This document shows, piece after piece, positions 1 to 9,881 of a stretch of DNA of 64,000 bases. Position numbers and translations under genes: made by a program. The notes beneath the pieces were generated by a model that was not told the DNA's origin, did not search any database, and saw only the letters and a program-made list of their open reading frames with translations. The stretch covers positions 3,472,001 to 3,536,000 of the forward strand of contig CM066292.1 of NCBI GenBank assembly GCA_033816765.1. The letters are read 5' to 3'. Every line of letters starts with the position of its first letter. Within the stretch, counting starts at the first letter, position 1. This DNA is from Nothopassalora personata. Taxonomy: Eukaryota > Ascomycota > Dothideomycetes > Mycosphaerellales > Mycosphaerellaceae.

Positions 1-3000
1 TAAAAGTTATCTATATACAGGAGAACTAAAAGATTCTCCCCCTAAAAAAGACATGCATTAGAATTAAGTCTCTTTAGGCCTAATTCTTCTAGAGCTTCCT
101 TAGCATCATAGTACTAGAGGTTTACAGCTTGTTTTAATCTATATAGTCCCTTCTTAATTTCTAGGACTTTGTTAGATAGATCTTTCTTAATAAGTTCTAC
201 CCCTTCTAGTGGTTTAATATACAAAGGTCTATTAATGTTAGGGTTTATAAATGCTGTTTCAACATTAATCTGTCTCCTCTTCTAGCTAAGAACTGTGCAT
301 AGGGCTAGGAGAATCCTGCTTATTAGTAGCCTTAGGGTTGGAGCAAAGGTTTTAATATAGTCTGTCCCTTGCTTTTAAGTAAACCCCTTTACTACCTATC
401 TAGCTCTACGCTTCTTAATAGACCTATTAGGAAGATACTTATAGTGCAGGACCTATTTTCCTATAAGCAGTTTCCTGCCCTTAGGGACTTTCTATAATAG
501 GATCTATATAACATATTCTATGTCTTCTAAGGAGTTGAATTCCTTTCTAATTGCCCTAATCTATTTAGCTCTATTAGGTCTGTTTAATGCTTTAGTTAGG
601 GTAGCAGGATCTATAAGCTTCCCCTTCTTTACATTATCTATAGCTATTATAGCGAATACTTTCTTAAGTTTGCTATAATTATAATAGGATCTGTTCTATC
701 TTAAACTTCTCCTAGTTAGCTTAGGATAGACCTTAGCTTGTTTAGTCTTTATAGGCTTATAAGTCCTATCTCTCTTCCTCTTACTAATGTGTAGGGCAGG
801 GTAGAATAGTGTTATAGCCTAATTAGGGTCTTCTTATACAGCTAGGGCTATGTCTTCTTAGTGTAGCTCTTTAGACTATAAAGTCTAAGGCTTATGCTCT
901 ATAGGGGATTGTTCCTAGAGCTAGGTGTGCTCTATAGGAGATTGTTCCTAGAGCTAGGTGTGCTCTATAGGAGACTATTCCTAGAGCTAGGGGGATGTGT
1001 CTCTAAATAGTAGATGTGAATCTTCTGTCCTATGCTCCCCCTAAGACTAACCTTAGTTAGGGGAGTCTTGTTGCGAAGCCCTTTGTGTTTTAGGTTGGTT
1101 ACTATGCTATAGTAGCTCCCCCTCTAGCTACATAGCTCCCCTTAAAGGTTTATAGGGTTAGTAACTCGCTTCTAGCTCGTGTAGCCCTTTATAAGGCATA
1201 TAAATACCTTTATAGTAAGGGTCCTTAGGGTTATTATAGGGATGTCTAAGGAAGGTAATCTCGTCACCTAGGACAGCATGCTTATTACTAGCAGCAAGCT
1301 AGGAGCTCTTAACAGTCTGCCCTGTCTACTCCCCCTAAGCGACCTACTTGCCTATAGGGATTTAGTATTACGAGTTCCATAAGAAATCTTTATTAAAAGT
1401 TATATAGGGGGAATAGGTTATCTTATAGACCTATTTTTCTTTCTCCTACTATAGCTTCTATAGTAGGTAGTTAGTTAATGAACTACCCTAGAATCCTATA
1501 TACTACTATATGTCCGCCCTTATAGAGAACTTTTTAGACTTAGTATAATTGTCGTTATGTTTGTATGCTTTATATCCAAACCTCCTTACATTCCTTAAGT
1601 CTATCTCTTTAACATTAATGCCTAGGTCCTTCTTAAAGTCAATCTATAGTACATTTTTTATTGTTAAGTTAAAGAGGCGGTTCGTAATATAGCATGCAAA
1701 ATCCATAGCCTAGGGCTAGAGGTTCTATAGTAAGCTAGAGTCTACAAGCATGGCTCTAGCCTTGTTAATAATAACTTTGTTCGAAGCTTTAGCAATTCTA
1801 TTCTACTTAGGTGTATATAGTAATGCAAAATCCTATCTAATTTCTTTATATTAGGCATGTGTTCTAAGTTTAATGTTGTTGAATTCCCTACTACTATCTA
1901 AGAACTAGATCTTAGGTTTCTTCTTATAGTAGTTCTACATTATAGTAAGCTAAGTCTTAATTGCTGTTAGAGCAGCACTTTTCTTTAGAAGTGGCAAGCA
2001 CTATCTTATCCTAGTTTTAGCACACGTAAGCATAAGGCAATATACGTAACTATTATAAGAGAGTAGAGTAATTAGACCAACTAGGTTAGCATAGATTTTA
2101 TCTAATGCCTCTAGTGTAGGTCTCCTAGGGATTCTTAAAACAACTCTTTATAACCTTATAAGCTTACAAGTCTTACAATGCCCTAACTCTATAGTATTAA
2201 CATCTTCTAGGCCCTTAACTGCTTCTTTTGTAGTATTAAGTAATGTGCTCCTAATATGCCTAAGCCTTTAATGCTATCTAACTGTGTTAGTTCTTAGCTT
2301 AGTAAATATAAGAGCAGCAAGTCCTTTTAGTACTAATCTGTCTTCATCCTTCCTAGAACCCCTCTTTACCCTAAGGTTCCTAAAGACAATGACATTTTTC
2401 ATTATCTTAACTAAGCCTATAGGCTTGTCCTTCTAGAACAGCATTTTCGATAGTCTATCTAGGTAAACTCTATATTTCTTGTATAGGAGTTCTATAGAGA
2501 TTAGTGTTACATCTGACTCTAGTAAGTAAAGCACATTACGAAGGAGGAGGGTAGTCTCTTAACTAAGATAGTTCTTTATGACCTACTCTAATTCTCCTTT
2601 AGTCGTAAGAGATCCTTACCTAACGGCCTATAAGAAGCATGTAGGCCTTAGTCTTAGCCTAACATTCTAAAGGTCTATAAAATTATTATAGATATAGAAG
2701 GATGTGCCTATGTTATAGACTTTGTCTATTAATATTAGGTTTAATGCGGCAGCTACTGTCCTTCCTATGCACACTAGTTGTGCAACTGTAATAGCTACTC
2801 TAGACCTCCTATATAGTTATCTCTAGTCCCTATTACTGTTAGAGCTATGCTCCTAATTAGATAATAAGTCTAACTAGTTATTAATTGCTATAGCAATCCT
2901 CTTCCTAGGGGATTTGCTACCCTTTACCTTCTTTACCCTGTCCTTTAGGGTGTCTTTACCCTTCTTAGACCTATTCCTAGGATTCTTCTCTAGATGCTGC

Positions 3001-3337
3001 TTATAGCAGTTCGCGTTGGTGTGCTTATGTAAGCACTATATATACTGCTTATTATCATTCTTACTTAAGAATGCTCTAACAAAGCCATTGCTAGGCTTAT
3101 AGGTAGTAGGTACTTGCTCCTTCCTAAGAGTTGTAAATATCCTCTCTAGGGTAGTTAATTCTAGGGGATTGTTGTGTCTCTATGTCCTAAGCTATTCGAC
3201 ATAGTTTAGACCTTTAACAAAGTACAATCTATAGATGCTATCTAGGGGGACAAAAGAGGATTTAAGCCTTAACTTGTTATCAACTAGGGAAGATCTAATA
3301 AATTGCTCTATAGTAGTCTTGTTGTTATTTACCTATG
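1..3337 (-). mobile_element. RIP-degraded Copia retrotransposon (pol, partial)
   Basis: Read on the minus strand this stretch is a Copia polyprotein with frequent in-frame TAG/TAA codons. Going right to left there is a gag-type knuckle remnant near 3.0 kb (CYKQHLEKNPRN), an integrase near 2.2-1.7 kb (LGHCKTCK, then NRIAKASNK and AR.ML), and a reverse transcriptase near 0.6-0.1 kb (IRAIRKEFNSLE, then GTDYIKTFAP). Tryptophan and glutamine codons expected in these motifs are read as TAG, which is what C-to-T change at CpA produces. The sequence is AT-rich and poor in CA/TG, unlike the gene space further right. The 3' end and LTR lie beyond the left edge. It is dead. Confidence 0.85.
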
Positions 3338-3656
3338 TGTTAGGAACCGCTGTACGTTATCCCAACTGGGCTTGGATCTTTGCAGTGATGTCTCTGACTC
3401 GTTGAGAAGGTAGTGGTCCCAAACAGTATATGGTGTATACTTAAAATGAGTTGAGCACGAGGCTCCTATCTACTTGCAAAAGAGCGTCGTCTATATAGTG
3501 CCGTGTCTTGGCGTGATCTTTCCTGCTCTCTCTGCTCTCTCTGCTCTCTCGAGAGAGCACCCGAGAGCACTGAGAGCACTCTGCATATCGGGTGCATCCG
3601 CTGGTCTGCTGGCATCGATTGGTTGGCTACGGGCTTCCCCAGACCGATCCGTAACA
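3338..3656 (-). repeat. LTR of truncated element copy A
   Basis: About 319 bp matching the reverse complement of the LTRs at 5892-6208 and 8029-8345 over the R/U5-like half (TGTTAGGAACCGCTGT through GCCGTGTCTTGGCG). The U3-like half has diverged: it carries a short GCTCTCTCT tandem repeat and a CTCTCGAGAGAG palindrome not present in the other copy. It begins TGTTAGG and ends GTAACA, matching the ends of the intact LTR. Confidence 0.8.
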
Positions 3657-3729
3657 CCATCCCCCTTCTAGCCTAGCTTCGTCCCGAAGCTTACAAGATG
3701 TCATTCCTTTCCAACTTTGTCATCCAACG

Positions 3730-4290
3730 ATGTCTTCTTCTTCCCTTTCCCTTCCCGTCACCAAAACCAGTACGCATCGTCGCAAGAAGCTTGCCAAGTT
3801 CATTCGAGAGAACGGGATTACTATGGTCAAGTCGTGCTCTTTCTGCACTCGTGAGAAAAAGGTGTGCCGTGTCCACATCAAATCGGGCCGCTGTTCGGAG
3901 TGCAACGAACACAACATCAAGGGTTGTGACGTGCGAGTCACTCCTGCTGAGTGGAAGTCCCTTCAGTCCGTACGGGACAAGCTCACCCGTGAGCTTGAAG
4001 CGGTCCGTCATGATCTCGTTCGCAAGAGTGAAGAGATCGCGGCAGCCTATGCGAAGGAGGCGCGTCTTCGTCGTCAGCTTGAGCTGCACGAAAAGCGCGA
4101 GGGCGAGGCGATCGCTGTCGAGGAGGCGAGCATCCAAGTGTTAGAACAAGGGGAGCTCGAGGCCGCTCCGCCTTCCATCCCGGAAGACTGGTGGTTTCCT
4201 GCCTCCGATCCTTCGGTCTTCGACCCTAGCTTGTCCTTGGATGGGAATCTCCTCCTTCCTGAATCCTTCTCGGAGTTGGTCTCGTCGTAA
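3730..4290 (+). CDS. Retroelement antisense protein, Zn2Cys6-like plus coiled coil (copy A)
   Basis: 186-aa open frame lying antisense to the gag of its element. Near residues 36-63 the cysteines are spaced C-x2-C-x6-C-x8-C-x2-C-x7-C (CSFCTREKKVC ... CSECNEHNIKGC), which fits the binuclear Zn2Cys6 spacing of fungal transcription factors. A charged helical segment (about residues 75-140) predicted to form a coiled coil follows, then an acidic tail. A GTAAGT immediately after the TCG codons at 4285-4290 could be a splice donor, so the C terminus may differ. It is homologous to the ORF at 7230-7952 but clearly diverged, yet remains open although the rest of its element is truncated. Function unknown; DNA or RNA binding is inferred from the cysteine pattern only. 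Confidence 0.6.
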   Translation: MSSSSLSLPVTKTSTHRRKKLAKFIRENGITMVKSCSFCTREKKVCRVHIKSGRCSECNEHNIKGCDVRVTPAEWKSLQSVRDKLTRELEAVRHDLVRKSEEIAAAYAKEARLRRQLELHEKREGEAIAVEEASIQVLEQGELEAAPPSIPEDWWFPASDPSVFDPSLSLDGNLLLPESFSELVSS

Positions 4291-4299
4291 GTTCGTCCT

Positions 4300-4556
4300 T
4301 TATCTGTTTTCCGTGTCGTAGTGTTGACTTCTGTGTCCTAGGTCATCAAATCAAGAAGCCGCTGTTTGATGCCTTTATCGTCAGGTCGTTTCTGCTAGGC
4401 AGATTTCGAGAGAAAGCTCTCGCATTCCTGGTATGCATTCTCTTCGCGAATCATTGCGTTGAACTCGCGGCTAACTATGTTCTTTTTCTTGCAGTTCCTT
4501 GCATAATGGCCTTGCTCGCCACATACGTAGCAGGTGGAACCTTTGCTCTTCCTGTA
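4300..4556 (-). pseudogene. gag 3' fragment of copy A
   Basis: The minus strand here matches the end of the intact gag (zinc-knuckle region and the C-terminal AMIREEN-like segment around 6235-7233). The match stops near 4556, leaving only the C-terminal part of gag with no start. It is the gag 3' end of the truncated element. Confidence 0.7.
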
Positions 4557-5891
4557 GGTCCATTAATTTCTTGTTATTATAATAGACTGAATTGGTGCGT
4601 CCGTACTACTAAAGTATAGCCGTCTCTATACGTAAGTAGGAGATAACGTTTATATAAAAGCCTAGGCAATAGGCTACATCTAATAGGGTGAATAGTATCC
4701 CCTCTATCTTTATACGAACCTTGCCTAATGCGGTAATAGGGAATGTCGTAGTTCCGGCTTAGATTAATAAGGTGGTTAGGCGCTCTACAATGAATTCTAC
4801 GCCCTACTAGTTATAGTAATTAATAACATAGGTATCCGAGTAGTTGTCGTATACCTAGTAATCCCTAAAGTTAAAGCTTAATTAGCTTATCGAGCTCGAA
4901 AGGATAGTAAGACTAGTAAAGCCGTGCGGTGCTACCTTACCCTTAGTAATTGCCTTATCTCGTTCCTTATCCGTGCGCCTATTGCGGTTTAATACGCCTA
5001 GTAAGCGTTTACTATTATCGCCTAAGCAGTAATTAATAAAGTGCTTCTAGCACTTCTTCTACTGCTTAGAGCGCTAATCCTTTAATAGACGCTTCTTAGG
5101 GTTAACTACATCGCATAAATAGAGGTTCTTATAACAACTCTCCTTAGGCTCGCCGGTAATGTTCTAGTAGCCGCTTAGCCTATCGTTATTGTTACTACTC
5201 TTTCCTTTGTTTACACCGTTACTACGGTTACGACTCTTGTCGCCGCGGCTACGACGACGGTCGTTGTTATTATTGTCGTTCCTACCGACTATGCCTACAT
5301 AGGCGCTAGTAGTAGAGGCTCGTCCTCTACTAAGGGTTCGCCTATAAAGGTTACGAAGACTAATCGACCGTTCGTAGTAACTAGGGTAGTGTCGCGTATC
5401 TATTCGAGGTATCGCTCGGTAAGCTTACTAAGCGAGAGCTTATTACGCTTCTACTCGTTATATAGTAATGCTCTATAGGTAGGAGTTTTCTACTGTATCG
5501 TAAGTAGGAAGTGTCGTAGTAGGTCTCCGTACTCGGTATAGTTATAATCTAGCATCTTAGTCTATAGCACTAGCTAGTCTAAACACTAGTCGTCGACCCT
5601 TCGGGCCTAGCTCTTCTAAAGCCTATTTAGCTCTAGTGTAAGCTGTTGCTTACGTAACATGTTGTTTAGTCCGTACTAATCCTTTAGAGCCTAGACCTTG
5701 CCTCTAAGGGTGCGTTTACTATGTATTAGCTCCTAGCCTAGCTCTATAGTAGTCCTAATTAGGTAGGTGACTAATTTAGACCTTACGGACGTAAAGATGT
5801 TATACATCCGCTACCTACGGTCGGTGTCTAACTAGCGGAGCTTAATAAGCTCCTTGTCTTTAGCCGTAGCGTCTTTAGTAGTGTATGCTAA

Positions 5892-6208
5892 TGTTACGGT
5901 TTAGTTCGCAGAAAGGGGACAACCAATCATCCAGGCAGCAAGGCAAGGATCAGAACACGTGACCAAGGGATCTGAGGGATCTGTGGGATCTGTCGAACAG
6001 ATCCGCAGAGCAGGACAGATCTCGCGAGACCACGCCAAGACATGGCACTATATAGACGACGCTCTTTTGCAAGTAGATAGGAGCTTCGTGCTCAACTCAT
6101 TTCAAGTATACACCATATACTGTTTGGGACCACTACCTTCTCAACGAGTCAGAGACATCACTGCAAAGATCCAAGCCCAGTTGGGATAACGAACAGCGGT
6201 TCCTAACA
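5892..6208 (+). repeat. 5' LTR of intact element
   Basis: 317 bp, TG...CA ends (TGTTACGGTTTAG to GTTCCTAACA). It contains CACTATATAGACG near 6047, a plausible TATA box, and is identical by eye to the 3' LTR 2,137 bp downstream. A GCTAA target duplication precedes it at 5887-5891. Confidence 0.93.
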
Positions 6209-6234
6209 ACTTTGAGCACCACCACCAGGGCCCT

Positions 6235-7233
6235 TTGCATATGTCTGGGAGAGACGCTACCCGGAGTCCGTCACGACAACAGCCACAGTCAACTGGCATC
6301 ACGGAACGAATGAGCGAAATGTCGATTACAGGAAGCAGCAAGAACAACAACACTCCTATGGGTATGCTGAACTCACAGGACCACCACCGTGCACCTAAGG
6401 TGTCTACGCCGGAGACGTTCGACGGGACCAAGGACAAACTGGAGGCTTTTCAACTGCAGGTTCAGTTGTACCTTCACTTCAACGCACACCAGTTTCAAGG
6501 CGAGGCCTCTAAGGTCTTGTACGCCGCATCCTTCCTACGAGGAAAAGCAGCTAGAGGATTCCGACCATACCTCAAGGACTGGCTACACAACCAGGGCGAG
6601 GGAGAAACACCGAAAACGGAAACTCGAAAAATTTTCCACGACTACGACGAGTTTGAGACGAAACTCGATGATCTATACGGGATACCAAATGAGGAGGTAT
6701 ACGCCGACCGACATATCCGACAACTTCGACAGACTACTTCTGTAGCGCTGTACGCCTCAGAATTCCAAGGATATGCCGCCGACCTGGAATGGAACGACGC
6801 AGCTTTGCGATCGCAGTTCTACCTCGGGCTGAAAGACAACGTCAAAGCCGAACTATCCCGAAACGCCAGCGTCGTTACGCTAGGGGCGATGATCAAGGCA
6901 GCAAAGGAGATCGACGAAAGGCTCCAGGATTTGAGGTACGACCGATTCGTACAGCCTGGATACCAGAGACCCGCCGCGAGCGGAAGAGGGGGCTTCAAGG
7001 CCAGAAGTCAGGACCCTAATGGTTACGGAGACCCAATGGAATTGGACGTAACGGAACGTAGGACAGGAAGGGGGCTGAAGAGCAAAGGTTCCACCTGCTA
7101 CGTATGTGGCGAGCAAGGCCATTTTGCAAAGAACTGCAAGAAAAAGAACATGGTTAGCCGCGAGTTCAACGCAATGATTCGCGAAGAGAATACATGCCAG
7201 GAATGCGAGAACTTCTTCTCGAAATCTGCCTAG
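6235..7233 (+). CDS. Retrotransposon Gag (capsid plus CCHC zinc knuckle)
   Basis: 332-aa Gag-like protein. A retrotransposon gag capsid domain spans roughly residues 60-230 (LYLHFNAHQF, FLRGKAARGF, YASEFQGYAADLEW, SQFYLGLKDNV). A basic, Gly/Arg-rich linker follows, then one CCHC knuckle at residues 288-301 (CYVCGEQGHFAKNC). The ATG at 6235 comes 26 bp after the LTR. The frame is intact. The stop overlaps the 3' end of the convergent antisense ORF by 4 bp. Role: packaging of element RNA into virus-like particles, inferred from family. Confidence 0.9.
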   Translation: MHMSGRDATRSPSRQQPQSTGITERMSEMSITGSSKNNNTPMGMLNSQDHHRAPKVSTPETFDGTKDKLEAFQLQVQLYLHFNAHQFQGEASKVLYAASFLRGKAARGFRPYLKDWLHNQGEGETPKTETRKIFHDYDEFETKLDDLYGIPNEEVYADRHIRQLRQTTSVALYASEFQGYAADLEWNDAALRSQFYLGLKDNVKAELSRNASVVTLGAMIKAAKEIDERLQDLRYDRFVQPGYQRPAASGRGGFKARSQDPNGYGDPMELDVTERRTGRGLKSKGSTCYVCGEQGHFAKNCKKKNMVSREFNAMIREENTCQECENFFSKSA

Positions 7234-7952
7234 CAGAAACAACCTGAGGACAGCAAGGCATCAAACAGCGGCTTCTTGATTTGATGGCCTAGGACACAGA
7301 AGTCAACACTACGAACGGCAAAACGGGATAGACAGGGGACGAACGACGAGTTTCCCACTGGATTAGACACCGGAACATCCAGGAAGTTCCAGAACTCGGA
7401 GTTTGCGTTTCCCTCCCAGTTACTCCAGGTAAAGGGACTGAGCATGGGACCGTCGGAAGGGTCTGGAGCGAGGAGAAGGCCGGCTCGCTCGAGGGCGCGC
7501 TCTTCTTCCTCCTCCTCCTCCATTTCACGCTCCTCGAGAGAGCGACCTTCCTCGACCTTTCGGTCCACGGCATCCAGTTGCTTGCGAAGACGCATCTCTT
7601 TCGCATGCGCCTCCATCTCCTTCTCGAAAGCGGCAGCACGCAGGCGGCCGGCTTCCGCGAGCGCTTCCTTCGCTCGGTCAAGGTCCGAGAGCAGCTTCCT
7701 TCGTTGGTCACCAAGCTTCTTCCACTCAACCTCAGTCACTTTGGCGTCGCAGCTGCGACAGTTACTTAGGTGGCAGTGGGAGCACTTGCCCGACGAGATG
7801 TGTACGCGACACAAGAGACCCTTCTCCTTGCAGCGAGAACAGGGACGCATGGTTTCTTCGCCGAGACGGTGGATTCGATTTGCACGTCGTTTTCGTTTCT
7901 TGGTGGGGACGGCGTCAGACGCTGGAATGTTGACGGGGAAAAGAGACGACAT
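7230..7952 (-). CDS. Retroelement antisense protein, Zn2Cys6-like plus coiled coil (intact copy)
   Basis: 240-aa frame on the strand opposite to gag, reading from near the 3' LTR toward gag. A basic N terminus (KKRKRR) is followed near residues 38-68 by CSRCKEKGLLC ... CSHCHLSNCRSC, the same C-x2-C-x6-C-x8-C-x2-C arrangement as copy A. A long charged, probably coiled-coil region (about residues 78-150) and an acidic run (EMEEEEEEE) come next. The last 40 residues correspond to what is spliced or non-coding in copy A. Conservation of an open frame in two diverged copies suggests it is functional for the element. Its promoter would lie inside or beside the 3' LTR. No known function. Confidence 0.7.
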   Translation of the reverse strand: MSSLFPVNIPASDAVPTKKRKRRANRIHRLGEETMRPCSRCKEKGLLCRVHISSGKCSHCHLSNCRSCDAKVTEVEWKKLGDQRRKLLSDLDRAKEALAEAGRLRAAAFEKEMEAHAKEMRLRKQLDAVDRKVEEGRSLEEREMEEEEEEERALERAGLLLAPDPSDGPMLSPFTWSNWEGNANSEFWNFLDVPVSNPVGNSSFVPCLSRFAVRSVDFCVLGHQIKKPLFDALLSSGCFC

Positions 7953-8006
7953 CTCTGGTCTGAAAGAGAGGTGGGGAGGACTTTCCTTTGTAAGCTTCGG
8001 GGCGAA

Positions 8007-8028
8007 GCTAAGGCTAAAAGGGGGATGG
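8007..8028 (+). promoter_or_regulatory. Polypurine tract of intact element
   Basis: Purine-rich AAAAGGGGGATGG directly abutting the 3' LTR at 8029, the expected position for the plus-strand primer. The same tract is seen inverted next to the LTR of copy A at 3657-3680. Confidence 0.7.
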
Positions 8029-8345
8029 TGTTACGGTTTAGTTCGCAGAAAGGGGACAACCAATCATCCAGGCAGCAAGGCAAGGATCAGAACACGTGAC
8101 CAAGGGATCTGAGGGATCTGTGGGATCTGTCGAACAGATCCGCAGAGCAGGACAGATCTCGCGAGACCACGCCAAGACATGGCACTATATAGACGACGCT
8201 CTTTTGCAAGTAGATAGGAGCTTCGTGCTCAACTCATTTCAAGTATACACCATATACTGTTTGGGACCACTACCTTCTCAACGAGTCAGAGACATCACTG
8301 CAAAGATCCAAGCCCAGTTGGGATAACGAACAGCGGTTCCTAACA
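8029..8345 (+). repeat. 3' LTR of intact element
   Basis: 317-bp duplicate of 5892-6208, followed by the GCTAA target duplication at 8346-8350. The 76-aa frame that happens to lie in each LTR is identical in both copies. Confidence 0.93.
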
Positions 8346-8672
8346 GCTAATTGGATTTGCTCGAACGTTAAGTACACCGGCTCTATTAGCTCGGCGGTAG
8401 TGTCGTTCGGATCTACATACTTCTAGATATTTAGAGACTTAGCGTAGAGCTCTAACTAACGGTTAAACTTGTCCTATTAGTTATGACTCTTAAGAACGAT
8501 AGTACCGTACGGTAAAACACCGGTACTACCGGGTGTCTCGGTAGTCGCTATAACGGTGTTAATAGGCCTAATAAAGGTTCCTATAGGTCCACTGGGGTCA
8601 CTGCACTGCTGTGCAATAGTTGTTAATAGGATAATGATGGATCCCACTGGTTTTTGATGACGATGCAAAATC

Positions 8673-9110
8673 TGCTCTAGGGCTTCGTTTTGTGTAGCGA
8701 ACGTTAGTAAGCGCCTGCCGGGCTTATAACTATTACGTTACAAGTGGTTAGAAGTTATGAAATGGGCTTATAAAGGTGTTTTAAAAGCAGGTAGTAGATT
8801 GCATGTATCTAAGCTAGAATTGAAAGGGCTGCTTGTGGAAAGGCTGCAGGTGACTAATCAATGTTACCTGATTCTTGGCCGCTGCTGCCTCAGGTTTGAT
8901 TGGGCTGCAGCGCCGGTGCACGCTTGGATCGTGACATGTCGTAGCGGACGAGTAGTCCTAAAGGTATTGCCTAAGGTCTATTATATACCTCGATTAGGTC
9001 TAATAGATATGTACAATTCTAAATAGAGACCCTAAGTTGCTTAACTCGGGCTTGTAACTATAAAACTAATAGAGATAGAAGTTTAGAGGATCTCGACACC
9101 AGTTCGTGTC
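8673..9110. other. Degraded repeat remnant, no gene
   Basis: Lies upstream of the degraded Copia gag start on the minus strand, so it should hold that element's leader and LTR, but no terminal duplicate is available in the window to define it. A short plus-strand frame (8757-9026) shows no recognisable domain. Composition changes to gene-like sequence near 9.1 kb. Confidence 0.4.
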
Positions 9111-9197
9111 AAGTGGACATAGAGTGCCCCCTCGAACGGCGCAGGACGCCTCTCATCGCTCTCGACCATGCCCTCAATCCACAATGAGACCCTGCCT

Positions 9198-9881
9198 CTA
9201 CTCCCCCCTACCACAATACCCCCTCGCCTCCCCCGTCCCAGCCAACCCCTCCTTCCCGTGCAGAGCCCTCACCGCCCCCACCACAACCGCCAAACACAAC
9301 CCCAAACACAGCGGTATAAGCAAGATCCGGAAGACCTCGCGGACCGCGTCAGTGGTAGGTCCATGACTTGGCAGTTTCTTGAAGGAGCCGTTGATACACT
9401 CGGTAATCAGCGTCACTGACCAGAGCAGGGAGAAGAGGGTCCAGAAGAGATGCGAGAGGTTGACGTCCTCTGCATTTGATGCTCGTGGTCTCGGATCTGC
9501 TTGTTCACGCGCCGCGCTGTGGTGGAAGTTGCTTGCGACGAAGACGAAGCCGGGGAGGGCGAAGGCGAAGTGGATGGCGTGGGCTAGGAGGGGGAGGTGG
9601 GTGATGTTGGGTGTGAGGCGGGTGCGGAGTTTGGAGAGGATGTTGGTGCGCTTGGGGCCTGGAGAGGGGATGGTTAGTTCGTTGTAGGGTATGGTGGGGG
9701 AGTGGCACTTGCTCTTGGTCAAGTCTTTCTCGTTGGAGTCGAGGGACTCGACGTTGGTGAGATGGACGCTCGAGTCGTCCTTGCCGAGCTCGACGTCGAT
9801 GAGACGCTCCTCGTGCTGAATGGAGGTGGTCATGGTCTTGGTGTTGGCGTTGTTAGACGAGTTGTTCTTTGCTGATGACAT
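9198..9881 (-). CDS. Hypothetical membrane protein, three predicted TM segments
   Basis: The frame opens 17 codons further upstream, but the second Met (9881, MSSAKNNSSNNA) is the more plausible start. About 227 aa. The N-terminal 90 residues are hydrophilic and Ser/Thr/Asn-rich. Three hydrophobic segments follow: around HAIHFAFALPGFVFVA, LFWTLFSLLWSVTLI and ILLIPLCLGLCLAVVVGAV. The C terminus is Gly-rich. I do not recognise the family. It is the first ordinary gene after the repeat nest. It could have a further exon at the 3' end; none was identified. Confidence 0.55.
   Translation of the reverse strand: MSSAKNNSSNNANTKTMTTSIQHEERLIDVELGKDDSSVHLTNVESLDSNEKDLTKSKCHSPTIPYNELTIPSPGPKRTNILSKLRTRLTPNITHLPLLAHAIHFAFALPGFVFVASNFHHSAAREQADPRPRASNAEDVNLSHLFWTLFSLLWSVTLITECINGSFKKLPSHGPTTDAVREVFRILLIPLCLGLCLAVVVGAVRALHGKEGLAGTGEARGYCGRGE

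Larger units (their letters stand above)
3338..4556 (-). mobile_element. Truncated non-autonomous LTR element, copy A (inverted)
   Basis: This is a 3' fragment of the same element family as the intact copy at 5892-8345, in the opposite orientation. It holds one LTR (3338-3656), the polypurine tract just inside it (3657-3690, read on minus), the antisense ORF (3730-4290) and the distal part of gag (about 4330-4556). Similarity to the intact copy ends abruptly near 4556, where degraded Copia sequence begins. No second LTR and no target duplication are visible, so the copy was cut by deletion or rearrangement. It is less RIP-damaged than the Copia sequences on both sides. Confidence 0.8.
5892..8345 (+). 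mobile_element. Intact non-autonomous LTR retroelement with gag and antisense gene
   Basis: A complete 2,454-bp element: 317-bp 5' LTR, gag, a convergent antisense ORF, purine-rich tract, 317-bp 3' LTR. It is flanked by a 5-bp target duplication GCTAA (5887-5891 and 8346-8350). The LTRs begin TGTTACGG, end CCTAACA and appear identical over their length, so the insertion is recent. There is no protease, reverse transcriptase or integrase, so it must borrow these from another element. It sits in the gag of a RIP-degraded Copia element but shows no RIP damage itself. Confidence 0.93.
4557..8672 (-). mobile_element. Second degraded Copia element, interrupted by LTR element insertion
   Basis: Minus-strand Copia gag and protease sequence with many TAG/TAA codons. 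Near 8.67-8.35 kb there is a gag start (MHRHQKPVGSI) followed by a gag-like stretch (LNI.KYVDPNDT). The same frame resumes left of the insertion at 5891 as LAYTTKDATAKDKELIKLR. Further left come a knuckle-like cysteine region (about 5.1 kb) and a protease-like region near 4.8-4.6 kb containing DVAYCLGFYINVISYL. Integrase and RT are missing; the left end abuts truncated copy A at 4556. The reading frame runs across the insertion site once one target duplication is removed, which fixes the insertion point. Confidence 0.75.

Noticed and set aside
5959..6189. 76-codon open frame repeated at 8096-8326
   Set aside because: Both copies lie wholly inside the two LTRs; identity reflects LTR identity, not a gene.
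7444..8112. 222-codon plus-strand frame rich in Arg/Ser
   Set aside because: Exact shadow of the antisense coiled-coil ORF; its Ser/Arg runs come from Glu/Lys codons on the other strand.
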